From positions 47,480,124-47,544,123 of the forward strand of contig OY743169.1 of the NCBI GenBank assembly GCA_963555705.1: a stretch of DNA of 64,000 bases. Direction: 5' to 3'. The translations under genes and the position numbers were made by a program. The DNA is from Ligustrum vulgare. Taxonomy: Eukaryota > Streptophyta > Magnoliopsida > Lamiales > Oleaceae. Below the pieces are notes generated by a model. The model searched no databases. It had not been told where the DNA came from and saw nothing but the letters and a program-made list of their open reading frames with translations. Shown here one piece after another: positions 31,990-44,017 of the stretch. The number at the start of each line of letters is the position of its first letter. The stretch's first letter is position 1.

Positions 31990-32815
31990 GCGATCCTTAT
32001 AACAAGTGTGAGTTTTGCAAAACTTTTTCTGGTTTGAGGAGAGAATAGACAAGTCTCAAGCGTTACAAGACATGTCGGACCCCTAAATCTTCAGTTTGTT
32101 GCATGCTTGGAAAGGTGAAGCTACCTAGGATGGAAGAACCCCCCCCCCCCCCCCCCAACTATTCAAAGATCTGTTGTTCGGACGAAATGAGAAAAGCAAG
32201 CATTTCAATAATAATATTCGATTGTACAACACGATGTTTTCCTTTACTTCTATGGGAGGTAAGATTGATTCAAGCCTTAACAATGGAAATTCGGCTCCAA
32301 TATTTCGATTGCACGGACAAAATTATCATTACATTGGTGTACCGATTATGCTTCTAAGAAACATTCCTTCTAATGGTTTGTGTAATGGAACAAGACTAAT
32401 CATTATAAAGCTTGGTCATCGTGTTATTGAAGCAACAATCATGTCTGGAAGCATTGAAGGGGACATAGTATTCAAGACTCTCATTGACTCCATCAAATGC
32501 AAGATTACCTTTCAAGTTCAAAAGAAGACAGTTTCTATTAACTGTGTCGTACGCTATGACTATTAATAAAAGTCAAGATCAATCACTTTCGCATGTCGGA
32601 CTATTCCTAAAAAAATCAGTTTTCAGTCATGAACAGTTGTACGTAGCAGTATCAAGAGTTACGAATTGTACTGGTCTGAAGATTTTGATTTGTGGCGATG
32701 ATGAGAACCAAACAAATATGACAACAAATGTTGTATATAAGGAGGTTTTCCAAGAACCAAACAAATATGGCAACAAATGTTGTATATAAGGAGGTTTTCC
32801 AAAATTTATAATATT
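31990..32815 (+). pseudogene. Helitron Rep-helicase remnant with the middle deleted
   Basis: The N-terminal part (CEFCKTF, then CCMLGKVKLPRMEEPP and MFSFTSMGGKIDSSLNNG with LHGQNYHYIG) is the Helitron-like N-terminal domain of RepHel. It is joined almost directly to the C-terminal end of the PIF1-type helicase (PIMLLRNIPSNGLCNGTRLI, AMTINKSQDQSLSHVGLFL, HEQLYVAVSRVTN). The HUH nuclease and most helicase motifs are missing, about 1,000 residues by family size. A C run of about 17 bases at 32140-32156 and frame changes also break it. It cannot act as a transposase. Confidence 0.85.
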
Positions 32816-32829
32816 AACTGCTCATTAAT

Positions 32830-33650
32830 GAAATCCTAATATTTCGAACTTAAGAAATCATAACATCAATCACATAATAATTGGCTAGAAAATTATATGA
32901 TAATCAAATCACGAATTAATTGCATCAAAACCATGAATTACATAAAATAAATAATAGATTAAAACATGGAGTCAAGAATTCAAAATTTCATCACAATTTT
33001 AACACAATTAACCTAGCCTAGAAAAAATAATTGAATAGAAAACACAAAAAAAAATAAAAATAAAAGGATGTCACCCCGTTCATCTTCTTGGTCTTTGATC
33101 TTCAATTTTGCTTTTGACGTGGCATGGATCCCTCGACACTTTGACAGCGTTTTGGCATGAAACAAGACAATTGGGATCCCTTAATTTCATGCCTTATGAC
33201 ATGTATTTATATATTCTCCCAAAGCCTAGGTCAAAAATAAGAGAAATCCGCTGAAAATCGCGTAAAAAGCCCAGCAACGGCCTAGAATGTCAACTGTACA
33301 ACCGCACGGTTCTGCAGGTTTCCCTTCAATAGCCAAAAAATGTAGTCGTTCGACCGCAAGCCTTTAAGAGGTGTGACCGCGCGGTTATCCTGTAAGATGC
33401 AATTTTCATCTTTCGAAATCCTATAAGTTGGTCTCTATCTTTTAATTGCACAGCAAGTCCTCCAACTTTTAATTATTGCAATTTAGTCCCTAAACTTCTG
33501 ATTTCTTCCAAATTGGAATCTTTCTTCAAATATTCTTCCAATTGAGCCCTTGGTCTACTTCATCCACTCTTCATTTGCACACTTTGACACTTTAATCATC
33601 CAATTGCTTGATTTTGGCTTCAAATCTATTGTTTCTCGACTTTCCGTTAC
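32830..33650. repeat. Degenerate LTR-like repeat inside H2
   Basis: AT-rich sequence resembling 46540-47110 and the flanks of the MITEs near 47650-48130, for example in CATAATTG and ACACAATTAACCTAGCCTA. GC-rich short palindromes such as ACCGCGCGGT (33374-33385 area) occur towards its right end. No coding frame. It may be a captured or nested piece of another element. Confidence 0.4.
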
Positions 33651-34622
33651 TTGTGCTTCCATACATATTTTTGTATATATAATATGTCCGTGCGTTGCAC
33701 GGGTGTGGAACTAGTTTTTAACTAGTCCCTAAATGCTTTTGCACAAATTAAAAGATATCTGGTAAAAACAATAGATAGGTTCATTCATAAATTAAACATA
33801 TGGGGTTACCCTAAATAGTTCGACCTTAATGCAAAAATAACACAATTAAAATGAACGCGTCAATTTATAATTGTTTCTAGATGGTTAAGCAAACGAGATC
33901 AATTATCCTAAATTTAATTACCACAATATGCAATATAAAAGACAATAAATATCAACACCAATATGATGACAGAGAAACCCAATGGGAAAGATTCCGAGAT
34001 CAAGCACGTTACCTCCACTATGGACAATGTACATTTACAGTTAGATTAGATATATCCAGGGAACTCCACTAGATCTTCCAATGTACCCATGCAAACCCCA
34101 AGATACTACTATTCACTCTTCCAACTTCCCGATCTTGTACTGTTGTCTTTTTCAAGTGGATACCCCAAGAATATCCAATTCTTGTTACTATTATTGTGCT
34201 CGTAATCCAACCTTCCTCAACATCTGAAGTTTACAATTGAGAAAGTATCTTCCTTGATGTGTTAAGGAAACATGTGTTTTAGATTAGGAATATTGATGTT
34301 TTCCTAATATGTGGTTGTTTAGATCTCAAGAAATAAATGAATCAATCTTTGGAAGAAAGTGTTCTTGGATCCTCAAATATAATTATAGGATACGGAATAT
34401 GGAATATAATTTAAGCTCAATAAAACAACCTCATAAATTCGTACTTGGGATTGTATATAAATATGAAAAGATTTGGAAGTATTTGGAGAAAACAGAACTG
34501 TTGAAAATGCATATTAGGGCATAAAACAAGTTTCAACAACTCGAGCTCACATTGAGCGCCAAAAACTGCCAAAAACACTTAAGCGGAATTCGAGCTTGAT
34601 TTGACTGGGCTCTAGTATTTTG

Positions 34623-36412
34623 TGTTATCCCAAGATAAACTAATCAAGAGGAGGGGGGGGGGGGTGAATTGGTTTATAAAACTTTTTCGATAAATAATCT
34701 CAAACTTAAAAACCAATGAGTACAAGTATGAGCACTTAGTATTGCAAGTAACTTAACTATCAATGTAGTGTGCTATAAAAGTGTAAACTTAATTAATAAA
34801 GCAAGTATAACACTTAGATATAATGTTGCACAATATAAATTGATAAAATAGAGTAAGTGCAATGTAAGTAAGGAAAAGGGATAAGAGAATGCAAACGCGA
34901 TTTAAGGAGGTTCAATCAACCAACGTGATCTACGTCCTCCGTTACCGAGCTCTCCGTCACAAGTAAGGCCAAATCCACTATATTGATAAATTAAAACAAG
35001 GGGTACCAAATCCTTAAGTGACTTACAACAAGGGGCACTTACCCTTAAGTGACTTACAACAAGGAGCACCTACCCTTAACCAACAATCGAGTTTTCACAA
35101 GGCTCTGAAATCACAAGATATAATGAATTGAATTTAAAATTGAAATAACTCTCTTGAAAAATGATATACTCAAATTAAGTAACAAGAGAGTTAGGCTAAC
35201 ACTTCAATAGATAGCAATGAATTAAGCTCGAGTGTTAGAGAAAAAATTTGATGTAAATGATAATGAAAAGTTCGATGCAATCAAACAAAGTTTTTCAAAT
35301 AACCTCTTATTAAAATATTGAATCAAATTAAGTACCAAGAGATGCCACACTTGAATAATTAACAATAAGCTAAGCTCAAAGTGTTAAGGCAATGGAATTT
35401 TGATGAATCAGATGATAATGAAAAATGTAGCACAAATAATCAAAGTTTCTTAATTGGAATTTCTCTCTTTCAAAAGATTAAAACAAGTTTAGAATAAAGA
35501 GAGACTTACACTTCAATTCCAATATATAATGTGAAGATGTTGAGGAAGTTTATACAATGTAAAATCAAGAATCTTTACAAAAACTTTCTTTCAAAAACTT
35601 TGATGAATTTTGATAAAACAAAGTTGGATCAATCAAAGTATTCTAATAAAGATAGATAAATATAAATCAAGTAAGAACAATGAATTTTTTACAAGAAATT
35701 TTTTCTAAAATCTCCTCTTAGTTATTGAAATTGAAAGCAAAAGAGAAGGCTATTTATTGATCAAGAAAATCAAATTCAGCAACTTTCGGTTGACCAATTA
35801 TGGAGTTTCGGTCGACCGAAATATGCATATAACCGTTACAATTTTCAACCATTGGACTTTCGGTTGACCGAAAATTGACTTTTGAAAAACATGAAAATGC
35901 ATGATTTTTAGGTTTCTAACTTGTTTTTCAAAGTGGTTTAACATAGTATAATCATGATTTAAGATCAAATAACCTTTGAAAATCAATATTGACATAGATA
36001 AAAATATTTTATGCAAGTGACGAATTTTCAAGTAAGTTCCTTGATGCATAAAAATTATTTTCGAGCTCGTTGGATTTCATCTCTAAAGATTGAGAGTGTT
36101 ATACCTTTACATAGGTTAAATCAACTTTTGAACTTGAACTCTAATCTTGTATGCTCGAATTCTTGATCTTCATGTCATGCTTTCCGGCTTGAATCTTGAT
36201 CTTGAATATCTTCGATTCTTTCTTAATCTTCTTTGCGTCTCATGTGCTTGATCACATGGTTTTGACTTATATCTTTGAGAGACGATTTGAAACAATGAAT
36301 TCTTTGAATATTTATCATTATATGAAATACTTGAAACACACTTGTTAATAACACAATATATTCTTGTTTGTTATGATCAAAACAATAAAGTTAAGTTAAC
36401 CATAGGTCAACA
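34623..36412. mobile_element. Solo LTR B (1790 bp)
   Basis: It starts TGTTATCCCAAGATAAACTA and ends ATAGGTCAACA, and is flanked by TTTTG at 34618-34622 and 36413-36417. A G-rich run followed by TGAATTGGTTTATAAA near its start is common in plant copia-type LTRs. A related 95-bp fragment lies at 58648-58745. No internal region is attached. Confidence 0.85.
35784..35873. promoter_or_regulatory. Palindromic TTTCGGTCGACCGAAA motifs in solo LTR B
   Basis: A perfect 16-bp palindrome is at 35806-35821. A one-mismatch copy (TTTCGGTTGACCGAAA) is at 35858-35873 and a partial one at 35784-35795, 22 bp before the perfect one. The sequence is seen directly; any role in transcription or RNA dimerisation is inference. 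Confidence 0.7.
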
Positions 36413-36756
36413 TTTTGGTCATAACTTTCTCTCCTAATGTCCAATTGAAGTAATTCAAATTGCATTGGAAATCTAACTCAAAGAGATACAATTCTTCCAG
36501 ATATAGCAATTTCGAAATTCGAATGTTTTCTATACAGAAATTTACTTGCAATCTCTATCTAAAAATTTAAATCATATTCCTTACAGATTTTGGATTCTTC
36601 TTTGGCTTCTAATTGCATCCCAAGTCTTCTTGAACACTTCTTTGATCTTGTTGAACCCAAATACCAAACTAACTATACTACGATCCTTTGACTCTAATTT
36701 GAACTTTATAAACGAGTCCTTTTTTTCACAGAATCGCCAATATATAATTCTTAACA

Positions 36757-37090
36757 AACACCCCCTTTGACATTCTCTGAGAAAACTATAAAATAAGTCA
36801 AGATACTAAAAAGTAAAAACAAGACTAAACTAAGCAAACCAAGCTTTATCTTGTGCATTCCTTGTTTTACCTCTTTCTTGAATTCATAAACTCAAATACC
36901 AGTGTCAAAGTACGTGATACATGAAAATAATAATTGAAACACATAATCAAAGCACGTAATCATAAATTAAGCATGCTAATTTGAGACGTGATATAAATGT
37001 CAATTAAAAACATAAACCAAAACATTTGCACCACTAAACATCAAAATTCAAATAGCTATGCAATATGGAATGCAAACAAGTTATCCCCCT
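36757..37090 (-). other. C3 3' interior and purine tract
   Basis: AT-rich non-coding sequence that starts with the purine tract complement CACCCCCTTT at 36759 and ends at the CCCCT target site of solo LTR C. Confidence 0.6.
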
Positions 37091-38681
37091 TGTAACGCCC
37101 CGAATTCCGTGAAACCCGGAACGCTACTTCGTCTCTCTTTAAAATATATATTTAACAAATATTGCGGAAATAAATGAATTTTAAGAAAATCCAAACATCA
37201 CATTCATTTGAAAATTTTCAACGGAACTCACATTTAAATAAATTCACTTGAGAAACATTCCATAAAATTCCAAAACTCAGATAAATAAACAAGTTTCAAA
37301 AATCTCAACTTTCAAAATAATTTAAAAATAAATGTTTGCCATCATTGCCCATCATTCGCCACCGCTTCCGATCTCTGCAAATATTGTTAAAAACGGAGTG
37401 AGCATTTCAAAAGAAATATTCAGTAGACTCATCGCCAATAATTAATTTACAAGATAATTGAACACGTAATTATGCAAATAATATAATGACATTCTCTTCT
37501 TAATCATAGGCATCACATAGTGAATGCAAATGAACATACTCTTCTCTTATGCGCTAACGCATATAAGTTATGACATGCATAACATAAATTTCTCTTTTGA
37601 TCTCATAAGAGATCCTCTTATCTTATCTCATAAGAGATACTCTTGTCTTATCTCATAAGAGATACTCTTGTCTTATGCAATTAAGCATATAATCACGTAA
37701 ATCCACATAACACATGCAATTATAATATAAATCAATTAGTGGGGGCGAATCTACCTTAAACTTAACGAGTGTGGTTGAGCGGGAATGACTTCAATCTTTC
37801 AAATCTCCGTACGCTTCGTCTAGCCAATTAGAATAATAAGTTAAATTAATCCTTTGAAAATTATAGTTTAAAAATGATAATTTACAATTTGAGGACTGAA
37901 ATTGATGATTTGAAAGTTGAGGGACTAAAATGAATACTTTGAAAGTTGAGGGACTCAAATGAATACTTTGAAAGTTGAGGGGCTAAAATGAATACTTTTG
38001 AAACACTCACGAGAAAATAAATATTTCTCTCTATTTTTCTCTCTACTCACAATTTCTCTATACTAATTTTCCCTCTCTATATTTTTCTCTCTTGTCTTGG
38101 TGCATTTTTCCTCTCCAAGTCATGCTCTATTTATAGCAAGAATTGGGGCACAATTTGGAGTGAAGAGAATTTTAAAATGATGAAGTGATGGGAAAAGAAA
38201 AAGAAAAGAAATGGATTAGTGGAAACATCATAATTTGGTTTTGACAACATGATGATGGAATTTGTGTAAAGATTAGTTGGAGATACTTTGTGATTGGATA
38301 ATGAGGTGGAAAAGGAGAAAACGTGGGGGGTGAAGTTAGGTGGATTAGTTAGGTAGGATTAGTTTAGGATAATTAACTAAAAATTAGACTAAATTCGATT
38401 AGGCAATGTATTTAAAACTGATATATTTTGAACTGAAAATAAATTTGAGAATAAATAAATTTTGAGATAAAATTGAATTTCGTATTTGGACTTAAAATAA
38501 TTTAATAAGGAAAATTGAGATATTTTTAATAAATCTGGAATTGGATTCGGATTAAAATAATTTTAATTTCACTTGTAAATGGCTAGACGAGTGCGATAGT
38601 TCTTAAATAATGATCTTTAAAATTTGGAGAGTTGTAACGACAATTTTTTTTTTTAAAACTTGAAATTTCTTGGTCGCTACA
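37091..38681. mobile_element. Solo LTR C (1591 bp), same family as solo LTR A
   Basis: It starts TGTAACGCCCCGAATTCC and ends TTCTTGGTCGCTACA, with target duplication CCCCT at 37086-37090 and 38682-38686. It shares ends, inner blocks and the 29-bp tandem unit with solo LTR A but lacks the GC-rich part of A at 15230-15960. A CT-rich tandem near 37600-37680 repeats TCTTATCTCATAAGAGATA. Confidence 0.9.
37912..37998. repeat. 29-bp tandem repeat, three copies, in solo LTR C
   Basis: Three copies of the GAAAGTTGAGGGACTAAAAT unit that occurs seven times in solo LTR A. Confidence 0.85.
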
Positions 38682-38686
38682 CCCCT

Positions 38687-39956
38687 TACAGCAAACTTGG
38701 AATTTTATGCAGTAGGATATGTATCTATGTCTCTCCCCAACGATCCCAAAGGCATAAAATGCAAGTTCTGTTCCATATTTTCTCTCCCTTTTCGTTACAA
38801 ATGACAAATGGTTCAATGGTAAACTCATTTTTAGCAAGTATATGAAACATCTTTAAAATGCAGTTGTTAGCATGCACAAGTATAATCAATAAAAGTAAAC
38901 TTTTCCCACATACTTAAGTTAAAATATTGTAAATAATGTAAGAGTATGTGTGAAACGTGTCACTAATCCTTTGTAGGTAGGACTCCAAACCTTAATTTTG
39001 TGAGAAAGAACATGTTAAACATCACTACAAATAAGTTTTTTCTCCTACTAATGAAATTCAAACCATTTAGCACAGTAGGACTTTAAAAATAAAACTTATT
39101 TTCTTCCCCTTACTTAAAGCATAGATTTTTCACTCTTTCCTCAATTTATAAAGCTCATAAAATTTTCATCTTAAGTCCAGGTTCTCTTCATTAAGCAACT
39201 AAGATGACCCCTGTAGCAAGTTTGAGGCTGATTAACCCAAATCAGTTGACCATAAGCACCCAGGTGTTGAAACACCCCATAGGCTAATTAATTGCTGGAG
39301 TCAAATAGGCTCCGAAGAAGAATATAAGATATTGAGCTATATTATAAGAGGTATACTTGAACTTAGGTCGAACAAATTATCCAATTCATGTTCAAAGTCA
39401 TCTTACTAACAAGTGACCGTCATCCCAAATCTCACACATGCGGTTAAGTCCCACTTACAAGATCATAGTGTGTGTAGTGCAAATGCAAGATGAATATACC
39501 TATACTAAGTACTCCATAGTAACCTTAGAAAGTAATAGAAATTATGCTATAGCTCATCAATTTAACTTAAATATGGTCACAACACACACGTTTAAGAATG
39601 TTATATATCATGATGTAGAAAATACTTCAACTCAAATAACCATATTTTTGTTATTTTTTTTTTCAATCTTCCATGATTTTTTATATAAAAATATAAATGC
39701 TTCACATCCAAAAATAAGAACACAACACACTTTCAAAATTAAAATATGGATGTGCCAAAACAAAGGAAAAATGCATATGCAAGAAACAATTACATAAAAA
39801 GTAAATAAACAAATAAGATGCATGCTACAATAAATGACATGAGTGATAAAACACTGGCATGCATCAAAAGTTACCTAATCAGTTAGGTAAACAAGCACTC
39901 TTACCTTTAAGAGCACTGTGATGTATTCCAAAATTCTATAGATCACTCTTTTTCAC
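38687..39956 (-). other. C3 interior downstream of gag, no gene recognised
   Basis: AT-rich sequence where pol would be in an autonomous copia element. I see no protease, integrase or reverse transcriptase motif. Confidence 0.6.
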
Positions 39957-41700
39957 CTAAACATGTCTAGTGGAAGAAAAATTACAAGACATTTGTGTCA
40001 CCAACTTGGTAAAACAATTTATTTGTTTAGTAAGATATCCAATTTGACCAATAACGTCCTGGTTATTTTTCCTATTATAGCTCATGTTTCTATTTCTAGT
40101 CAGGAATTGATGACATCTAGGGCATATGTGTCCTAACTCACCACAAATAAAACAAATAGGGATAAAGCTAGAACCGATGTTGTTTTGATGCTGACGTCTA
40201 TTCCTAGGTTTCCTGGTCATATGGTCTTAAAAGTTCTGGCATTATTCCCTTTAAAACCTAGATGACCCCTATTTCCAACTGGCTTGCTACTTCCTAGGAT
40301 GTTATCTAGCTTGTCAGAGAGCTACTAGAAAACGAAAGAAGTTGAGAGCATCGGAAAACTCTAGGCCGCTGAGAATGTTCTTAACTTGGACTTCTAAACT
40401 CTCTTTTTCAGTGGTCAGCTCATTAGCTCTCCTAGTGGTCATTTCAAGCTCAAAAGTGAGATTCCTAACCTAAGTATCTAAGGATTCATTCACGGACTTC
40501 ATCTCACTCAAGATTGAAGTAGATTGCTGGACATATTTCTCAAGTTTTTCTTTTTCTAACTTAAGCTCCCTCAGTTTTGAATTTAAAGCTTTGTTAGTAG
40601 CCAAGATCATAAGACTCTCTTTGTAGATCTTATCGCAGGCATCATGGATGTCTTTCTCACTTTTAGATTCTCCTACTGACTACTCAACACTATCTACATC
40701 CTCTTCCCTCACACTAGCCTTATCAAATCCACTCTTAATCTTAGAGGTGAAAACAATAAAATTTCCTTTTTCATCACAAGAGGATTTTTCACTTTGGTTA
40801 TCCGAGTCTGACTCATTACCAGTAAGAGTAGTGTTAATAGCCTTGCCTAGAGTTACTTTATTACTGGGACGCTCAACTCTTATATGTCCAAATCCCTGAC
40901 ACTCAGGACACCTAACATGATGAGGAACTTTCCTGATATCTCTAGCATTTCTTTTCTCTCTTTTACATTTCCTTTATTTACTAGAGTCACCATGAGACTT
41001 TACAAATTTCCCTTTATTAGACCTAAAGACTTTTTTGAATTTATTTATAAAATACGCAAGCTCTTTATCCTTAAGGCCCTCATTAGAAGTGTTAGAATCT
41101 TCATCCCTAGCAGAATTCAAGGCAATAGACTTATGTTTAACAGGTTTATCCAATGTAAGCTCATAAGTCTGAAGAGATCCCACTAATTCTTCAATTTTAA
41201 TAGAGTCTATATCCTTACTCTCCTCAATGATAGTGACTTTAGGTCTAAAATGCTCAGGTAAGGATGTAAGAAATTTTCTAACAATCTTAGACTCAAATAT
41301 GTTCTCACCTAGATTAAAACTGGAATTTACTATGTCATTTAGGCTCGCATAAAAGACATCAAAAGTCTCATTATCTCTTATTCTAATTTCTTCAATCATA
41401 GTGGTCAACATCTACAACTTAGAATTTTTCACAGCTCAATCTATAAGATATCCCAAAACCTCTTTAACTACCTCACACATGGACACTCTCCTAAATCTCT
41501 CTTAAGAAACAGCCATAAATAAAGCATCTAAATTTTTACTATTCCAATTACACTCATCTCTCTCATTCCAAGTCCAATTTGCTGTAGGTGTGGGAGTTAC
41601 TACGTCAACAACAGTAATAGATGGTTCTGACTATCAAAACCATCTATTTAAAACACTACGGCACACTTGTTCATCTACGGACTTTAAGAAGGCCCTTATC
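39957..41700 (-). pseudogene. C3 copia gag with two zinc knuckles, degraded
   Basis: On the minus strand, PPYFDGSN and RIRAFLKSVDEQVCRSV (about 41600-41740), then MLTTMIEEIRIRDNETFDVF and SLPEHFRPKVTIIEESKD (41200-41411), are the copia gag core. Next, near 40873-40930, comes HVRCPECQGFGHIRVERP, a zinc knuckle whose last Cys is Arg. A Glu/Lys/Leu-rich stretch (40250-40680) has coiled-coil character, and a second knuckle-like CFICGELGHICPRC is at about 40110-40160. Stops and frame shifts break the frame. Two knuckles around a coiled coil recall the SIRE/Maximus type, but I am unsure of the lineage. Confidence 0.7.
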
Positions 41701-41803
41701 CTAAATTTCCAATAAGGTTAATTGCTGCCATCAAAATATGGCGGGACGGATAACGAACTGCTCATCTAGAAAAAAAAAAATTAGGATCAGGACTCGAAAT
41801 TAA

Positions 41804-41815
41804 GCTCTGATACCA
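41804..41815 (-). promoter_or_regulatory. C3 primer-binding site
   Basis: TGGTATCAGAGC on the minus strand, two bases from the right LTR; complementary to initiator methionine tRNA. Confidence 0.85.
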
Positions 41816-41817
41816 AT

Positions 41818-43001
41818 TGAAAGATCTAGGCTATCCCCAAATAGTTCGACCTTAGTGCGAAAATAACAAATTAAATTGAATGTGTCACTTTTTAATTGTT
41901 TCTAGATGGTTAAGCAAACAAGTTCATTTATCTTAAGTTTAATTACCACAATATGCAATATAAAAGACAATAAATAATCAACACCAATATGATGACGGAG
42001 AAACCCAACATGGGAAAAATTTCGGGATCAAGTTAGTTACATTCACTATAGATAATGTATGTTTACAGTTAAATATGTCCAAGGAACTCCACTAGACCTT
42101 TCAATCTACCTCTGCAAACCCCAAGATACTGTTGTTCACTCTTCTAGCTTCCCGATCTTTTACTTTTGTCTCTTTCAAGTAGATACCTCAAGAATATCTA
42201 ATTCTTGTTACTATTTATGTGCTTGTAGTCCAACATTCCTCAACCTCCAGTAACCTCTGAGGTTTACAATTGAGAAAGTACCTTCCTTGATGTGTTAAAG
42301 AAGCAGGTGTTTTAGATTAGGAATAATGATGTTTTCCTAATATGTGGTTGTTTAGATCTCAAGAAATAAATGAATCAATCTTTGGTAGAAAGTTTTCTTG
42401 GATCTTCAAATATAAGTATATTATATTAAATATAGTAGTGAAACATGCTAATAGATTCGTACTAGGATTTGGGCATAAATAGGAAAATGTTTGGTAGTGT
42501 TTGGGTCGAACAAAACTATTGAAATTAAATGCGTATTAGGTCTTAGAGCACAAACAGGTTCTGACCGCTCGAGTGCACATCTAGCGGAATTTGAGTGCTC
42601 AAAAACTGGCAAAAATGCTCGAGTGGAATTCTAGTGTGATTCGAGCGAACTCCATTATTTTGGTCATATAACTTTCTCTCTTGATGTCCGATGGAGTTGA
42701 TTCAAATTGCATTGAAAATCTAACTCATAGGGCTACAATTCTTCCAGAATTATCAGTTTTCAAATTCGAATATTTTCTAAATGAAAATTGACTCTCAATC
42801 TCTGTCTAAAAATCTGAATCATAATCCTTGAGGATTTTGGATTTTTCTTTGGCTTCTAATTGCATTTCGAGTTTTCTTGGATACTTCTTTGATCTTCTTG
42901 AACACAAATACCAAATAACTATACTACAATATTTCGACTCTAATTTGGACTTTATAACGAGTCCTTTTGTTCACTGAATCGCCAATACATAGTTGTTAAC
43001 A
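41818..43001 (-). repeat. C3 right LTR (5' LTR in element sense, 1184 bp)
   Basis: From TGAAAGATCTAGG to GTTGTTAACA. It matches the split left LTR over its length. Short repeated words with CTCGAG occur near 42565-42645. Confidence 0.85.
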
Positions 43002-43040
43002 AAAAGAGAGATAATAAACAAGGATTTGTTTTTTTATTTT

Positions 43041-43741
43041 CACTACAAGAAAAAGGAGCAAAAAAGACGAAAAATTAGAGACGACACGAAAGTCGTCTCT
43101 ATTGGTCAATCAATAGAGACGACAAAAAAGTCGTCTCTATTGACTGACAAATAGAGACGACATTATGGAGTCATCTCTATTGGTTGCTAATTAATAGAGA
43201 CGACATTGTAATGTCGTCTCTATTGGTCGACTAATAGAGACGATTTTTTTGTCGTCTCTATTCTGTTTTTTTAAAAAACAATTATTCTTATTTTTTAAAA
43301 TTTTGCTATTTTTTTGTTGACCTTTTTAATTATTTACATTTATATAATTAATATTAAAGTTAATTTGTTAAGAAAATATTATTAAGTTAACTAATATATA
43401 TTATTTAAAACAAAATTTAACACAAGAATTCAATTGTCTTAGTGGTTGGGACATCACCACCCAACACTTAGGTCCCGAGTTCGAATCCTTGTCATGCACA
43501 ATTATCATATGAATTAAAGAAAATTCGTGGGTTGACGGTTCGGATCGAGATTTGGGTCGGGTTAAAAAGAGATTGAATCGGGTCAAAATAAATAAATAGA
43601 AAATTAATTAAATATTTTCACAAATAGAGACGACAATTTCGTCTCTAAAGGTCGTCTCAATTGCCCCAGATGAAATAGAGACGACTTTAGGTCCTTTAGA
43701 GACGACTTATGTCGTTTCTATTGGACCGGATTCTTGTAGTG
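43041..43741. mobile_element. Non-autonomous CACTA element (701 bp)
   Basis: The ends CACTACAAGAA (43041) and TTCTTGTAGTG (43741) are the inverted repeats of plant CACTA elements, and the 3-bp flanks are both TTT. Inside both ends, AATAGAGACGAC and its complement GTCGTCTCTATT recur many times (about 43070-43262 and 43623-43722), as expected of subterminal transposase-binding repeats. No transposase is encoded, so it would need one in trans. It lies 0.6 kb downstream of the UGT gene. Confidence 0.9.
43430..43500 (+). other. tRNA-like RNA polymerase III promoter (SINE-like) inside the CACTA element
   Basis: TAGTGGTTGGG (43440-43450) fits the A box and AGTTCGAATCC (43478-43488) the B box of tRNA genes, 38 bp apart start to start, as in tRNAs. 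The sequence does not fold into a complete tRNA, so it is better read as a tRNA-derived SINE or a decayed tRNA copy. Confidence 0.5.
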
Positions 43742-43903
43742 TTTTTATTTTATTTTATTGTTTAAAGTCACCAACGACCAACAACTGACAAGTATTTGTG
43801 ATGACTTTTCGGTGGTGATGAGTTATCGACTACAAATTGGAGAATCGATAATGACATATCAAGAAGTTGACGATAATATTCATAATTCTTAAATGAACAG
43901 TCT

Positions 43904-44017
43904 TGCTCTAGTATCCTTGAAGGGTACACTATGATACCCTTCAAGGAACAAGAATTGGACCCCACCAAACACTGGGGCCCACAACCTTTGTCTGGTGCCC
44001 TTCAAGGCACTAGAGCA
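43904..44017. mobile_element. Small MITE-like inverted-repeat element (114 bp)
   Basis: The left end TGCTCTAGTATCCTTGAAGG and right end CCTTCAAGGCACTAGAGCA are imperfect inverted repeats of about 23 bp. A second short inverted repeat (CCTTGAAGGGTA, TACCCTTCAAGG) is internal near the left end. No clear target duplication was found, so the superfamily is open. Confidence 0.55.

Larger units (their letters stand above)
31981..33714 (+). mobile_element. Helitron H2, deletion derivative (5' end not found)
   Basis: The right end is a textbook Helitron 3' terminus: CCGTGCGTTGCACGG hairpin at 33688-33702, eight bases, then CTAG at 33711-33714 followed by T. Upstream on the same strand are joined N- and C-terminal pieces of Rep-helicase (32000-32812) and a foreign AT-rich repeat (about 32830-33650). 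The 5' boundary is taken only as the start of coding similarity. Confidence 0.75.
33801..36756 (-). repeat. C3 left LTR (3' LTR), interrupted by solo LTR B
   Basis: 33801-34622 and 36413-36756 match successive parts of the right LTR at 41835-43001. The break falls exactly at the duplicated TTTTG of solo LTR B. Confidence 0.8.
33801..43001 (-). mobile_element. C3: non-autonomous Ty1/copia retrotransposon with two nested solo LTRs
   Basis: A right LTR (41818-43001) and a left LTR (about 33801-36756, split by solo LTR B) both end GTTAACA or CTTAACA after GCCAAT. The minus strand has the primer-binding site TGGTATCAGAGC at 41804-41815 and a purine tract (AAAGGGGGTGTT) next to the left LTR. Gag is the only coding region. 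The left boundary is uncertain because the first 20 or so bases of the LTR are altered there (33747 is the other candidate), and I could not confirm a target duplication. Confidence 0.8.

Noticed and set aside
43430..43500. A complete functional tRNA gene
   Set aside because: Only the A and B box regions fit; acceptor and anticodon stems do not form convincingly.
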